DNA of 64,000 nt from Xiphias gladius (taxonomy: Eukaryota; Chordata; Actinopteri; Istiophoriformes; Xiphiidae): positions 34,351,001 through 34,415,000 of the forward strand of contig NC_053400.1 of the NCBI RefSeq assembly GCF_016859285.1, read 5' to 3'. Below the pieces are notes generated by a model. The model searched no databases. It was not told the origin of the DNA and worked only from the letters and a program-made list of their open reading frames with translations. The position numbers and the translations under genes were made by a program. Positions 50,951 to 61,300 of the stretch are shown in pieces; position 1 is the first letter of the stretch; each line of letters starts with the position of its first letter.

Positions 50951-51255
50951 AGTTTTTATTATTATTATATATTTATTATTATTTGATTATGTTAATTATC
51001 ATAAATCATAAAATGAGTTTATCATTATCTGACTTCAGCTGTTACAACTATGAGATTTTATCACTTAATTTCAATACATAAATTAATACTAAGGAGATAG
51101 AAAGTAGTGGTCTGTACTAATTAAATGTTAAGTAGAATATAAACAAAAGCCTAATTTTGATTTTAAGTCAGTGTTACAACATAAATTTGGTTGGCATTGG
51201 TCTGAAGCTTCTGCTCGTGTCAGGCTGACCCGGGAGCTGATCTGGTCTCTGCCGG
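50430..51255 (-). promoter_or_regulatory. Putative il17 3' UTR with AU-rich words and poly(A) signals
   Basis: On minus, AATAAA reads at plus 50955-50960 and 50972-50977, about 285-305 bases past the stop. ATTTA-containing words occur repeatedly (for example opposite ataaatacc at 50441 and acataaatga at 50941). AU-rich elements are typical of unstable cytokine mRNAs. The UTR extent is inferred. Confidence 0.4.
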
Positions 51256-51258
51256 TCT

Positions 51259-53319
51259 TCACTGTTGCTGTTGGACTATGGGCCGGACGCAGGTGCAGCC
51301 CACTGCGATGAGGCGGGACTCCAGCCTGTAGTGGTAGCTGTGCTCCGCCCCCGCTGACCTGACCCGCCGCAGCAGCAGCACCTGGTGCATGATGGGTCTG
51401 GACTCCAGGTTCCGGTCCTCCAGGCCCTCCGAGTTCAGGCAGCCTTGCAGCAAGCAGCGAGCCTCCGACAGCACCGAAGGGTACAGGGAGTCATCGCGGG
51501 AGATGCTGAGGACGGAGGGAGAGAAGGGACAAACACCTATAAATGTCAGCGTATCTTTAACTCTATGGTTAAAGGAATTGTTTAATTCATTTTTAGCTTC
51601 AGTTAAAGCCTGAACGAGAGACTTGTGCACATGTAGGTGTGCTTTCATACTTGTACGTCCACGGGGAGGTGGAGGCGTTCGCAAGCGGTCTGAAGTGTCT
51701 TTTTACAGCCAACGAGTTGGGGTCCATCTGCAGGGGGACCGTTTCCACGGCCGCACCATCAGACTTCTTGTGTGTCTTTGAGTGTTTCGGCATGGCTGTC
51801 GCCACCGTCGCCATCATGGTCACCATCGTCATCATCGCCACGACACAGGCAGCCTGAGGAAGAGGAGGAGAAAGTGTTTTTGTTCGTTTACCTTTCCAGG
51901 TGTAAGAAAAAATATGTCACACTATCGCTCATAAAGAAAATATGCCGTAATTAAAAATGCGATAAGTCAACCCTCGAAAAAGAGCGCGATGTAAATGTGT
52001 CACGCATGAAGTACATTTCACGTTTATTTCATTCAAATTCACATAGAGGCACAGGGGACCTTCAGATATTTCACATGTAAAACACATAGTATCATGTAGA
52101 ACAGCAGTGAGACTGCAATTGATAGCATTCTAATTACTAATCCAATACATTTTTTTAAAATCTAACTGACAAAACATAAAAAGTTTGTCTCATTGTTTAA
52201 AATTTCAGGGGTTAAAAGGTGCCGAAGAAAAAAATGTATTTAAAATTAAAAACAATATAATTAAAAGCATTATAAACAGCAGGCTAACATGCTTTTCCTT
52301 AAAAAAACAAGGAAACAGCATTAACGCCTTAGGGTTTAATTGTGCTACAAAATATGGAGTCCCAGAGTGGTCGACATGAAATAAGTTATACGTAAAATTT
52401 TGAAAATAATAAATATGCAGTGTGAATGAAGAGCACTAGCAGCCAATAACATCTCATGACTTTAAAAAAAAATAAAAACCTGAGCATTGATATTCTCTAA
52501 CACGCGTTTAGTTGTTGATTTGAAGTTTGCACTTCCACTTTTTGACAACATGTAGCTCCTGTTGTTATTAGTTTGAATAAACTTATTGTTAAGTTGCTAT
52601 AGATATAAGCATCTGCAATGTAATGTAACATAAAATAAAATAAAACACATAACAGAAACAGTAAATTGTGAAATAAATCAATAAAATCTAAAAACTTAAC
52701 TCATTGTTAAATGTTATTTAATTTTAAATTTTTTAAATGTTATTTTAATTTTTTTTCATGCCCATTTTTATTTCATTGTAGAAATAGTTGTTTTAATAAA
52801 GTTCTGTCTCTGTTTTTATTTCATGTTTCTTTTCAAGACTTTTCACAGTGTTGTCTCCAGACACCGCTCCCTCAATTTCAGCCAATCACAGGCCTCCGTA
52901 CAGAATCCCAGCATCACACTTTCCACGATAAAATAAAAATTACATTAAAACCCTGTTACTGTGAAAATCAGAGTGATACAACATTTCATAATGAGTAGAC
53001 TTTCAATAATTAATCTCAAATTTTATTTCCTTATCGTACATTTTACGGCTTTTATTCTTGTAATGATCTATTTCTCAGTGTGTTATTAGTATATTTAATA
53101 CTGAACACTGTTGGGCTTCCAAACAGATGAGCTTTGCTGCTAGTTCTATTGATCATTTGGGGGGAAACACTGAGATTTATGACTTTTAAAACTTCAAACC
53201 TCAGCCTGCGCTCAACACTGTTTGCACAGATTTAAATAAAATAATAGAAATCAACGCTCACAGAAGAAGAATTTAGTTGCTCTTACCGTCACTTTGGAGG
53301 AGTTTGATGTTGACAACAT
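51259..53319 (-). CDS. il17a/f: Interleukin-17A/F-like cytokine (160 aa)
   Basis: Three coding exons on minus: 53319-53287, 51853-51651 and 51505-51259 (stop), with GT/AG introns and consistent phase (33+203+247 = 483 nt). A hydrophobic Met/Val/Ala/Thr-rich segment (about residues 12-31, AACVVAMMTM and on) is a signal peptide. The IL-17 signature is complete: SPWTYNISRDDSLYPS, then SEARCLLQGCLN and VGCTCVRPIV. Cys96, Cys101, Cys149 and Cys151 are the four cysteines of the IL-17 cystine-knot fold. N-glycosylation sequons are at 70 (NAS) and 79 (NIS), the latter at the position common in IL-17 proteins. The family is secreted as dimers, acts through IL-17 receptors and drives antimicrobial and inflammatory responses. 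The three-exon structure with a tiny first exon fits IL-17A/F genes. Which teleost A/F paralogue this is (1, 2 or 3) cannot be decided from the sequence alone. Confidence 0.93.
51900..53280. other. AT-rich intron 1 of il17
   Basis: The 1.4-kb intron is strongly AT-rich, with long A and T runs and many TAAA words. No embedded element or exon was recognised. Confidence 0.55.
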
Positions 53320-53964
53320 GCTGACGGCTCGAACTGCTGGACTCTTCTGCTTCTTGTTTTACTTTAGACGTCCTTCTTGTCCTTTTTGGTTCTTCTTCAG
53401 ATCCGGTCTCTTTGCAGATCTTTCAGACTTGAGCGTTTGCTGCTCTTCACGATTCAAGGTTTGAAGGCTCCTCGGGCTCTGCTGGAGGTTCAGGTCAGGA
53501 GCTGTAACTTGCAGGTGAGACAGTACTTGTATCTAGCGTGTCTGTCTAGGGTTAGGACGCCGGCGTACGGATTTAAACTGTCTGTGTTCACTGTTGTCTT
53601 CTTCTTCTCTGGTTCTCTGGTGGATGTCGCTTAAAGCTGTGATTTTTATCCTGATCAACATCAGAGTCAGCACTGCTGTCGACCCTCCTCTGATGATGTC
53701 ACAATCTTTCCTCCTTTCTTTATTTCTAAACCGCACAGACCAGTCTGCATGATGAGGCCTTATGGTTGACCCACTTTCACATTCAATATAGACGTTAAAT
53801 TATTCTGCACTGAGGTGTTGCAGCAGATTTTCTAGGTCATCTTTTCCTCAACAATGTGAAGTCTTCACCCTCGAATGTCCCGTTACTATATACTGTAAGT
53901 GTACATTTACTGTGAACTGGTGGACGGGGATGCCAGGGTTGTGTTTTCCGCGGTTTGCTCCTCT

Positions 53965-54268
53965 TAGGTGAAGATAAATCTTAATGCTCCAGCAGGCAGT
54001 GATATTTTAGACACAACTGTTCTTCTTACTCGGTGTCAGCAGTTTGTGTTTGTGCATTTCCTGTTTTTGTGCACAAAGCCAGCTCTGTAAAGAGACGGTT
54101 TCCCCAGTTTGTCGTGGAAGAATTTGACTGGCCTGCAAAGAGCCCTGACCTTGACCCCATCCAACACCTTTGGGATGAACTGGAACACTGACTGTGAGGC
54201 AGACCCGATCACCTCACTAATGCTGTTGTGTTTGGATCGGAGCAAATCCCTGATGAGATGAGAAAGGT
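53965..54268 (+). pseudogene. Tc1/mariner transposase 3' fragment
   Basis: Contains gtgcacaaagccagctctg, tggaagaatttgactggcct, cagagccctgaccttgaccc and cacctttgggatgaactgga. These encode remnants of the SPDLDPIQHLWDELEH block, with its acidic catalytic residue replaced (IQ where IE is usual). The frame is broken shortly after. Same family as 34915-35110. Confidence 0.65.
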
Positions 54269-54270
54269 TC

Positions 54271-54408
54271 CAGTTGGATTTGAACCGGGGATGTGGTGCA
54301 GTTCATGGTCTGTGTCTGAACCCCTCGATGCCAGTATTGGCAGTGTTATTAACACCGTTTGTCAGTGCCCTCCAACACTTTAGAAATTACAGTTTCCCCC
54401 TGCAACTC
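54271..54408. repeat. Left arm of a ~138-bp inverted repeat flanking the Tc1 element
   Basis: Reverse-complement relative of 56051-56190. Shared ordered words include ggattt/ggattg-gaacc, ggtctgtgtctgaacccc, gatgccagtattgg, gtgttattaacacc, ttagaaattacagttt and ctgcaact. On minus it contains ccggttcaaatcc, similar to a tRNA B box, so the arms may be SINE-related copies. Confidence 0.65.
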
Positions 54409-54410
54409 TG

Positions 54411-55945
54411 CCTCACATTTGGTTATGTTGCAGCCTGAGGCTAAAATCATTTAAATCCATTTTTGTCCCTCATCAGTCTACACTCAGTTCCCCATAGTGA
54501 CAAAGCAAAAACAGAACTTTTCACTAATTTATTAAAAAGGAAAACCTGAAATATCACATTGACATAAGTATTCAGACCCTCTGCTATGTCACTTGATATT
54601 CAGCTCAGGTGCCTCCCTTTTCTCTTGATCATCTTTGAGATGTTTCTACACCTTGACTGGAGTCCATCTGTGGTAAATTCAACTGATTGGACATGAGTTG
54701 GAAAGGACACGTCTGTCTATATAACGTTTCACAGCTGACAATGCATATCGAGCAAAAACCAAGCCATGAGGTCTAAGGACCTGCCGGCAGAGACAGGATT
54801 GTGTCGAGGCACACATCTGGGGAGGGCTACAAAAAAGTTCTGCTGCACTGAATGTTCCCAGGAGAAGAGTGGCCTCCATAACTCTTCAATGGAAGAAGTG
54901 TGGAACAACCAGGACTCTTCCTAGAGCTGCTGCCCGGCCATACTGAGCAATCGGGGGAAAAGGGCCTTGGTAAGAGAGGTGACCAAGAACCCGATGGTCT
55001 CTCTGGCTGAGCTCCAGAGATCCCTTGTGGAGAAGGGAGAAACTAAACAGAAGGAAAACCATCACTGCACCACTCAACCAATCTGGGCTTTATGACAGAG
55101 CGGCCAGATGGAAGCCTCCCCTCAGTGAAAGACACATGAAAGCTGCTTGGAGTTTGCAAAAAAGAGATAAAGGACTCTCAGACTGTGAGAAACAAGATTC
55201 CTTGGTCTGATGAAACCAGGACTGAACTGTTTAGCCTCAATTCGAAGCATCATGTCTGGAGGAAACGAGGTACCGCTCATCACCTGCCCAGTACCATCCC
55301 AACGGTGAAGTGTGGTGGTGGCAGCACCATGCTGGGGGGGTGTTTTTCAGCGGCATCGACAGGGAGACTGGTCAGGGTCGAGGGTAAGCTGAATGGAGCA
55401 AGATACAGAGATATCAGTAATGAAAACCTGGTCCACAGCTCCTGACCTCAGACTGGGCCAAAGGTTCAACAGGACAAGGACCCTGAACACAGAACCAAGA
55501 CAACGCAGGAGCGGCTTAGGGACAACTCTCTGAATGTCCTTGAGTGGCCCAGCCAGAGCCCTGACTTGAGTCAAACATCTCTGGAGAGACCAGCAAATGT
55601 CTGTCCACCGATGGCCCCCATCCAACCTGACAGAGCTGGAGCTTCTCTGCAGAGAAGAACGGCAGAAAATCCCCAAATCCAGGTTTGCAGTGCTTGTGGC
55701 ATCAGACCCAAGAAGACTCGAGAATGTAATCACTGCCAAATACGTTACAAAGATCCTTCAGCTAAGTACTGAATAAAGGGTCTGAATACTTCTTTCAGCA
55801 AAAAATTTCAGAAATGATATTTTCACTTTGTCATTATGGGGTATTGAAGAGAAAATTAATTTAAAAAAAAAGATTTTAGCAAAAGGCTGCAACATAACAA
55901 AATGTGAAAAAAGTGAAGGGGTCTGAAAACTTTCTGAAGGCACTG
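54411..55945 (+). mobile_element. Tc1-like DNA transposon, defective, 5' end truncated
   Basis: The right terminal repeat ends ggcactg at 55945. Reversed, it reads cagtgccttcagaaagtttt and continues into ttatgttgcagcc; the left side keeps only the inner part (cacatttggttatgttgcag, from 54414), so the first ~35 bases are lost or replaced. Transposase words in order, across shifting frames, are RSKDLPAE (54767), HQSGLYDRAARWKPPLSERH (about 55075-55135), DETRTELF (about 55205), VWRKRGTAHHLPSTIPTVK (about 55255-55305), GCFSAASTGRLVRVEGK (about 55340-55385) and QDKDPEH (about 55472). The first two catalytic Asp positions of the DD34E triad are visible, but the final Glu block is mutated. Several stops and frameshifts make it inactive. 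Confidence 0.85.
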
Positions 55946-56046
55946 TGTGTGTGTGTGTGTATACACACACATATATGTATATATATATATACACACACAC
56001 ACACACATACACATATATATAATATATATATGTGTGTGTGTGTGTA
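55945..56046. repeat. Compound GT/CA/TA microsatellite
   Basis: Runs of GT, ATACACAC, ATATAT, ACACAC and TGTGTG adjoin the right Tc1 terminus. Alternating purine-pyrimidine throughout and partly self-complementary. It obscures the Tc1 target site. Confidence 0.9.
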
Positions 56047-56050
56047 TTAG

Positions 56051-56190
56051 TTGCAGAGGGATGAAGTTCTCTTAGAAACTGTCATTTCTAATGTTTGTCA
56101 CACAAATGGTGTCGTTAACACTTCCGATACTGGCATCAAGGGGTTTAGACGTAGACCGTGAACTTCACCATCCCTGGTCCAATCCAGCTG
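56051..56190. repeat. Right arm of the inverted repeat flanking the Tc1 element
   Basis: Carries ttgcagaggg, gaaactgtcatttctaatg, gtcgttaacacttcc, gatactggcatcaagggg, tagacgtagaccgtgaactt and ctggtccaatcc, inversely matching 54271-54408. Divergence is considerable, so the arms are old. Confidence 0.65.
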
Positions 56191-58083
56191 GGTCTCATCT
56201 GTCCATTATTGCTCTAAACAAATAAAAAATACTCTTATTTTTCTATTCATTTTGTTTTATTTGATTTTATTCGATTTTTTTCGCTTGTTTGAAGAGAATC
56301 ACATTTGAGGAATCAGTGACTGTGGGGGATGGAGATGAACCTGAGCAGAGATCAAAAGTGCTGTTTGTGTCACATCATGTCAGATTTTGCATCACAACTA
56401 CTTTAATGTCGCATGCCTGATGCAACAGGAGAAACTTCTCAACAGGCTGACATGACGGTATTCTGGTCTGGGGCCCCTGGTCACCCTGGACCCTTGAGTC
56501 ACTCAGGGGTGCCACTCTTTCCGCACCTAGTCTTGGGTTTTTAGATGTGCTGAGTTGTCTCTGTTGCATCGGTCGCGTAATGCAGGATGTGAGCGCGTTG
56601 CAGAGTCTGACCTGGTTTACAGTCGTGTTGTGAATCAGGATTGCGACATTATCACTATCGTGCTGTATTGTGTGTTTCATTCAGCCCACACTGCCAGCTC
56701 CCCTGTGACCTGGTTTGATTGACGGGGTTGATGCTTATCGGTGATGTTAGAGACTTCAAAACACTTACAAGCCATTTATGGAAAGAAAACTATAAATACA
56801 GATACCAGTTTACGTCTATAACGTATAATATGTATATCTATATATATATATCTATAGATATATATAGACTGGAGTTCATCCCTCCAGTAGAGTCCAGAGA
56901 CTTGGAGGATCAATGATGAGGAGAGCTGAAGCTGTTCTGGCAGCTTGTGGTGACTCAACACTTTAATTAGACATTTTATGTTGGTTCTTCCTTTAATTTG
57001 TCGCCCGTGTGTAAATGGGTGACATCAAGTAAATGAGTAAATCCATCAAAGAAAGAGAGTAACTCCTGGGATCAACCGAGCGGTCCCCAAAGCTCCTGGG
57101 GCCCCACCAGCCCCAGGTTTTATTAAGTTATTTAATTACGTATTTGTTAAATTTGAAGCACTACAGAACGATATCAACAAAGCTGGACCTGCAGTTCTAC
57201 CAAACCTTGTGGCCCTGTCTTTTCCTGAAGCTCTGTTCAAATCTGGTTTCAATGTTAGTTTTCTCATTTTAGTTTAAATGTAAATAAAGTTTTTAAATGA
57301 AACGTTCTCATACTGACTGACACACCAAAAAACTGGGTCCAGTAAATGTTATTCCACTTCGGGGCTCGTACTGGTTGATTTCTGTTCAAAGCAGCCGTGC
57401 ACATACTGTGGTTTGCTGTTAGTACAGCATAGTACAGACACACTGTGGTTTACTACAACCTGGGTTTTCTTAACCCAGGCTACTGGTTCTATTGATTATA
57501 ACACCAAAATAATTTCTGGAATGTTGGAACGCAGCAACATCCCTGAAGAAAGGACAACAAACACAAATGAGAGTTGTCAAACCCAAGTTGTAATAAACCC
57601 TTGTACCCATAGTACATACACAATAGTGCCAGTCGGGGTCCAACAACAAATTTCCTGGTCCAGGGACCCCTAATGGGTCCATCTGGCCCCGATCCATGGT
57701 GTGTGAAGGGAGGTAGAGATGTACAGGTCACGAGAGATTTGTTTTTGCCCATTTTCCACCTCAAAATACACAGATCTTTTTAAGAGGAGCAGAAGCTTTA
57801 AACAGATTAACTGTCAGATTAAAACAGACTAAAGGGACTTTATGTCGCCATCCGTCCTGCAATAGGCTCAGCCCAGAATATAAACTCCAGAGTTCCTCTG
57901 TCAGTTAAAAAAAAGAATTAAACTGCAGTGTTTGCACTGACAAACACAATTTTCCCTCCAATTTCCCATTTTTTACTATTCAAAATGAAAACGAATTTCT
58001 AATTCCCAGATTTAATTTATCGATATAGCACTTACCTATATCTGTACATATATATATATTCAATGTACAGTGTGTGTGTGTGC

Positions 58084-58121
<38 letters not shown>

Positions 58122-58130
58122 TCTAGTTCC
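56191..58130. other. Spacer with diverged repeats
   Basis: No gene. A palindromic TATATA run at 56826-56868, an element tail at about 56885-57010 (agctgttctggcagcttgtg, acattttatgttggttcttc) typical of teleost dispersed repeats, and a ccccaggttt-type tail at 57080-57121 are visible. A GT microsatellite lies at about 58071-58119. Confidence 0.5.
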
Positions 58131-58270
58131 GGTAGAAGCACTCACATAGTTTACTTTAGTAAAGGGAAATAATACGCGTAAAAGTACTCAAGCATTAATG
58201 TACTTAAAGTATCAAAAGTAAAAGTAGTCCTGATGCAGCAGAGTGGCTCCTGTCTAATTACTCTATAGCT

Positions 58271-58305
<35 letters not shown>

Positions 58306-58480
58306 CCTATTAAAGCACAAATGTGTAAGCAGCATTTTAATGTTGTAGCAGGGCGAGGCCGTAGTAGCTTTAGCTCATATGCTGGTGGGTAGCTTAGTCT
58401 GTTTGGCAGAAACTGCAGCTGCTCACTTACCTCTCAAACCACAGAGGTCAGTGCAGCAGCACGATGCAGGGTCTTCATAC
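58130..58480 (+). repeat. Dispersed repeat ('aaaagtactcaag' family) with TAA microsatellite
   Basis: Includes taaaagtactcaagcattaa, tacttaaagtatcaaaag and (TAA)n at 58272-58304. The part from 58337 (atgttgtagcagggcgaggc to aactgcagctgctcac) recurs at 62969-63050 with small differences, showing at least two related copies. Confidence 0.75.
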
Positions 58481-58512
58481 GAGATCTAACGTGCAGTTAC
58501 TCTTTAAAAATA

Positions 58513-58716
58513 GTGGAGATGGCAATGAAGGTGTGGAAGAACAGAAGACAGCTGGAGTCTCACGAAAGAAAAACGATCAATGTGCAGCAGATTGAAGACT
58601 ATCAAAACTGGATTCAGAAAATGAAGTTGGAATACATGGAGGGGCTTGGCTCCCCGGAAAAAGAGACCCGAGCTCCCTTGGAAGCAAAAGCCCCCCCCCA
58701 ACCCCTCCCTCCATAG
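58513..58716 (+). other. Unassigned coding-like segment, 67 codons
   Basis: Starts MEMAMKVWKNRRQLESHERK and continues with charged, helix-like composition (QQIEDYQNWIQKMKLEYMEG) before a proline-rich end running into a C stretch. The amino-acid composition looks more protein-like than neighbouring frames. No conserved domain was recognised, no splice model was found, and repeats flank it on both sides, so it may be a transposon-derived fragment. Confidence 0.25.
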
Positions 58717-58990
58717 CCACAGTGTTATCTGAACACTGAGAAATGTAACGTGCACAAAGGAAACTTCAGATTTCCACAAATAAGTGTTTCCACAAACTGT
58801 TTACCTCCTCCTCCATTACACAACAATTTAAAAAGGGGGTCACGCAAATGGGGACGAGTTTCCATAAAGGCAGCGGCGTGTGGTGACTTTTACAGACAAT
58901 CAGAGCCAGAACTGACAGTAAACATATCAAATGTGCAGTACAGAGCAGAAAATCCCTTCTATGATAATCTTCAAAATAATTACCGTTAAC

Positions 58991-59395
58991 TGACAACGAC
59001 TCGCTGCAGTGACGGAGCAGAATCCTGCCTCAAACTTCTCAAACCCTACAAACCGATTCACAGAAAGGAAAAGACATTAGTATGAGAACGAAAGAGCAGA
59101 ACAGAATCAAAAGGCTTGGGCCTTATGTTACATGGTTGACTGTAAATAAATGTCGTAAATAATGTGTCTGGTAAAACCTTCTTTGCAAAGGGAGGAGCTA
59201 TTAAAGCTGCTCCCAACACACCCCAACTCCCCCTGGTCATCACGTGTTGACCGAGGTGATTAGCGAGACAACTTCCACCCATCTGAGATGATAAAGTCTG
59301 ATTTCAGTTACATCCTTATGTCATAACTGATCTCAGAACAGTGGATGCTGAGTCAAGGGGCAGCTTGAAAAGCAGACCTGTCGGTGGCTAGCTAG
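58991..59395. repeat. 405-bp dispersed repeat, copy B
   Basis: Gapless match to 2591-2995 (about 8 mismatches). The flanks differ, and it is followed by 59396-59690, which has only weak resemblance to 3040-3110 (gatgcaacggctggtag). Confidence 0.85.
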
Positions 59396-59690
59396 AGCTG
59401 GTCGCCCTTCCAAGATCGCAGGATTATCAGTAAACGGAAGCGATAGATGCAACGGCTGGTAGTCAACCGAGCTTCCAGAGACAGCAGGCTGCTGCAGCCA
59501 CAAGAGGGCAGCGAGTCACAAGATGGATGAAAACAGGCGACATCGGATCATTTATGGGGCAGAACGCTGTCCTGAGATGCGGGGAGAGACGTCGCTTCCG
59601 CTTTGGTATCGTTCTAACTGATGTCTAGGTTTAGCCGTATGGGGTCAAGCACTGCGTGATTTGCTCGTCCTGACGTGAGGCCGCTGCATT

Positions 59691-59868
59691 ACAGGAGCCC
59701 AGAGGAAGCAGCTCGCAGCGGTTCCGACGTACACGATCATGATCAGCTTTAAAAATCTGTGTCAGCCTCACGGTGAGGTGTGGTCTGTTTGATGAAGGAG
59801 GCGTTGGACGGCGCTCTGGGATCCTTGCTGCTGCAGTGATTGGAAACACCTTCACGCCTCATAAAGTG
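59691..59868. repeat. 178-bp repeat, copy A
   Basis: Matches 63823-64000 with about 8 mismatches by eye and no gaps; the second copy runs off the window end. Both begin with acaggagcccagaggaagca. A minus-strand frame of about 60-74 aa (MKVFPIT or MKAFPVT start) is shared, with no recognised domain. Confidence 0.85.
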
Positions 59869-60148
59869 CTCCTCTGTTTCTAAGAGGCAAGATTAAAAAG
59901 CTTAGACGGCAACACCTGCAGGGCAGACAAGAGGGGACGGTGCTGAAGGGGGGCAGAGGAGGACGCGCTCCTGCTGTCCTCCTAACGGTGGCATCTCTTA
60001 ATCAATTTAATGTACTTCATTTTTTTTCATGCTGATCTGTTATTGGCCAAAACATGTAAAATGATGCTCCAAAAGACGACATCCTCCCCAACCAATCAAT
60101 GACCAGAACACGATATTGACTTCTCGTTGGTCCAAAGATCATTTCCAG

Positions 60149-61300
60149 CCGTCCGGGCTGGACCCGGGGCGGGACTATGGTGGCATGCGGTGGCCCGATG
60201 CGCTGCCTCACTCCGCTCACGCTGGACTGGAACCAACTAGTGTCAAAATAACCCAACACCGTTGGTTTTGCTCCTGAACCCCCCAACCGCCACTGATCTG
60301 AAGCTGCTGCAGGGGTCCGGGCTGGACCCAGGGTGGGACTATGGTGGCATGCGGTGGCCCGATGCGCTGCCTCACTCCGCTCACGCTGGACTGGAACCAA
60401 CTAGTGTCAAAATAACCCAACACCGTTGGTTTTGCTCCTGAACCCCCCAACCACCACTGATCTGAAGCTGCTGCAGGGGTCCGGGCTGGACCCAGGGTGG
60501 GACTATGGTGGCATGCGGTGGCCCGATGCGCTGCCTCACTCCGCTCACCCTGGACTGGAGCCAGCTAGTGTGAAAATAACCCAACACCGTTGGTTTTGCT
60601 CCTGAACCCCCCAACCACCACTGATCTGAAGCTGCTGCAGGGGTCCGGGCTGGACCCAGGGTGGGACTATGGTGGCATGCGGTGGCCCGATGCGCTGCCT
60701 CACTCCGCTCACCCTGGACTGGAACCAACTAGTGTCAAAATAACCCAACACCGTTGGTTTTGCTCCTGAACCCCCCAACCACCACTGATCTGAAGCTGCT
60801 GCAGGGGTCCGGGCTGGACCCAGGGTGGGACTATGGTGGCATGCGGTGGCCCGATGCGCTGCCTCACTCCGCTCACGCTGGACTGGAACCAACTAGTGTC
60901 AAAATAACCCAACACCGTTGGTTTTGCTCCTGAACCCCCCAACCGCCACTGATCTGAAGCTGCTGCAGGGGTCCGGGCTGGACCCAGGGTGGGACTATGG
61001 TGGCATGCGGTGGCCCGATGCGCTGCCTCACTCCGCTCACCCTGGACTGGAGCCAGCTAGTGTGAAAATAACCCAACACCGTTGGTTTTGCTCCTGAACC
61101 CCCCAACCACCACTGATCTGAAGCTGCTGCAGGGGTCCGGGCTGGACCCAGGGTGGGACTATGGTGGCATGCGGTGGCCCGATGCGCTGCCTCACTCCGC
61201 TCACCCTGGACTGGAACCAACTAGTGTCAAAATAACCCAACACCGTTGGTTTTGCTCCTGAACCCCCCGACCGCCGCTGATCTGAAGCTGCTGCAGGGGT
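60149..61300. repeat. 164-bp satellite array, 7 copies, with A-B-C higher-order units
   Basis: The landmark gtccgggctggaccc occurs at 60151, 60315, 60479, 60643, 60807, 60971 and 61135, an exact 164-base period. Copies fall into three types by the segment after ccgctcac: A (gctggactggaacc), B (cctggactggagccagc) and C (cctggactggaacc). The order is A-A-B-C-A-B-C, so copies 2-4 and 5-7 form a 492-base higher-order repeat. The unit is G/C-rich. The repeated 115-aa minus-strand frames are periodic artefacts. Confidence 0.95.

Noticed and set aside
53377-53634. 85-aa plus-strand frame upstream of il17
   Set aside because: It overlaps the likely il17 5' UTR and promoter on the opposite strand and has no family resemblance.
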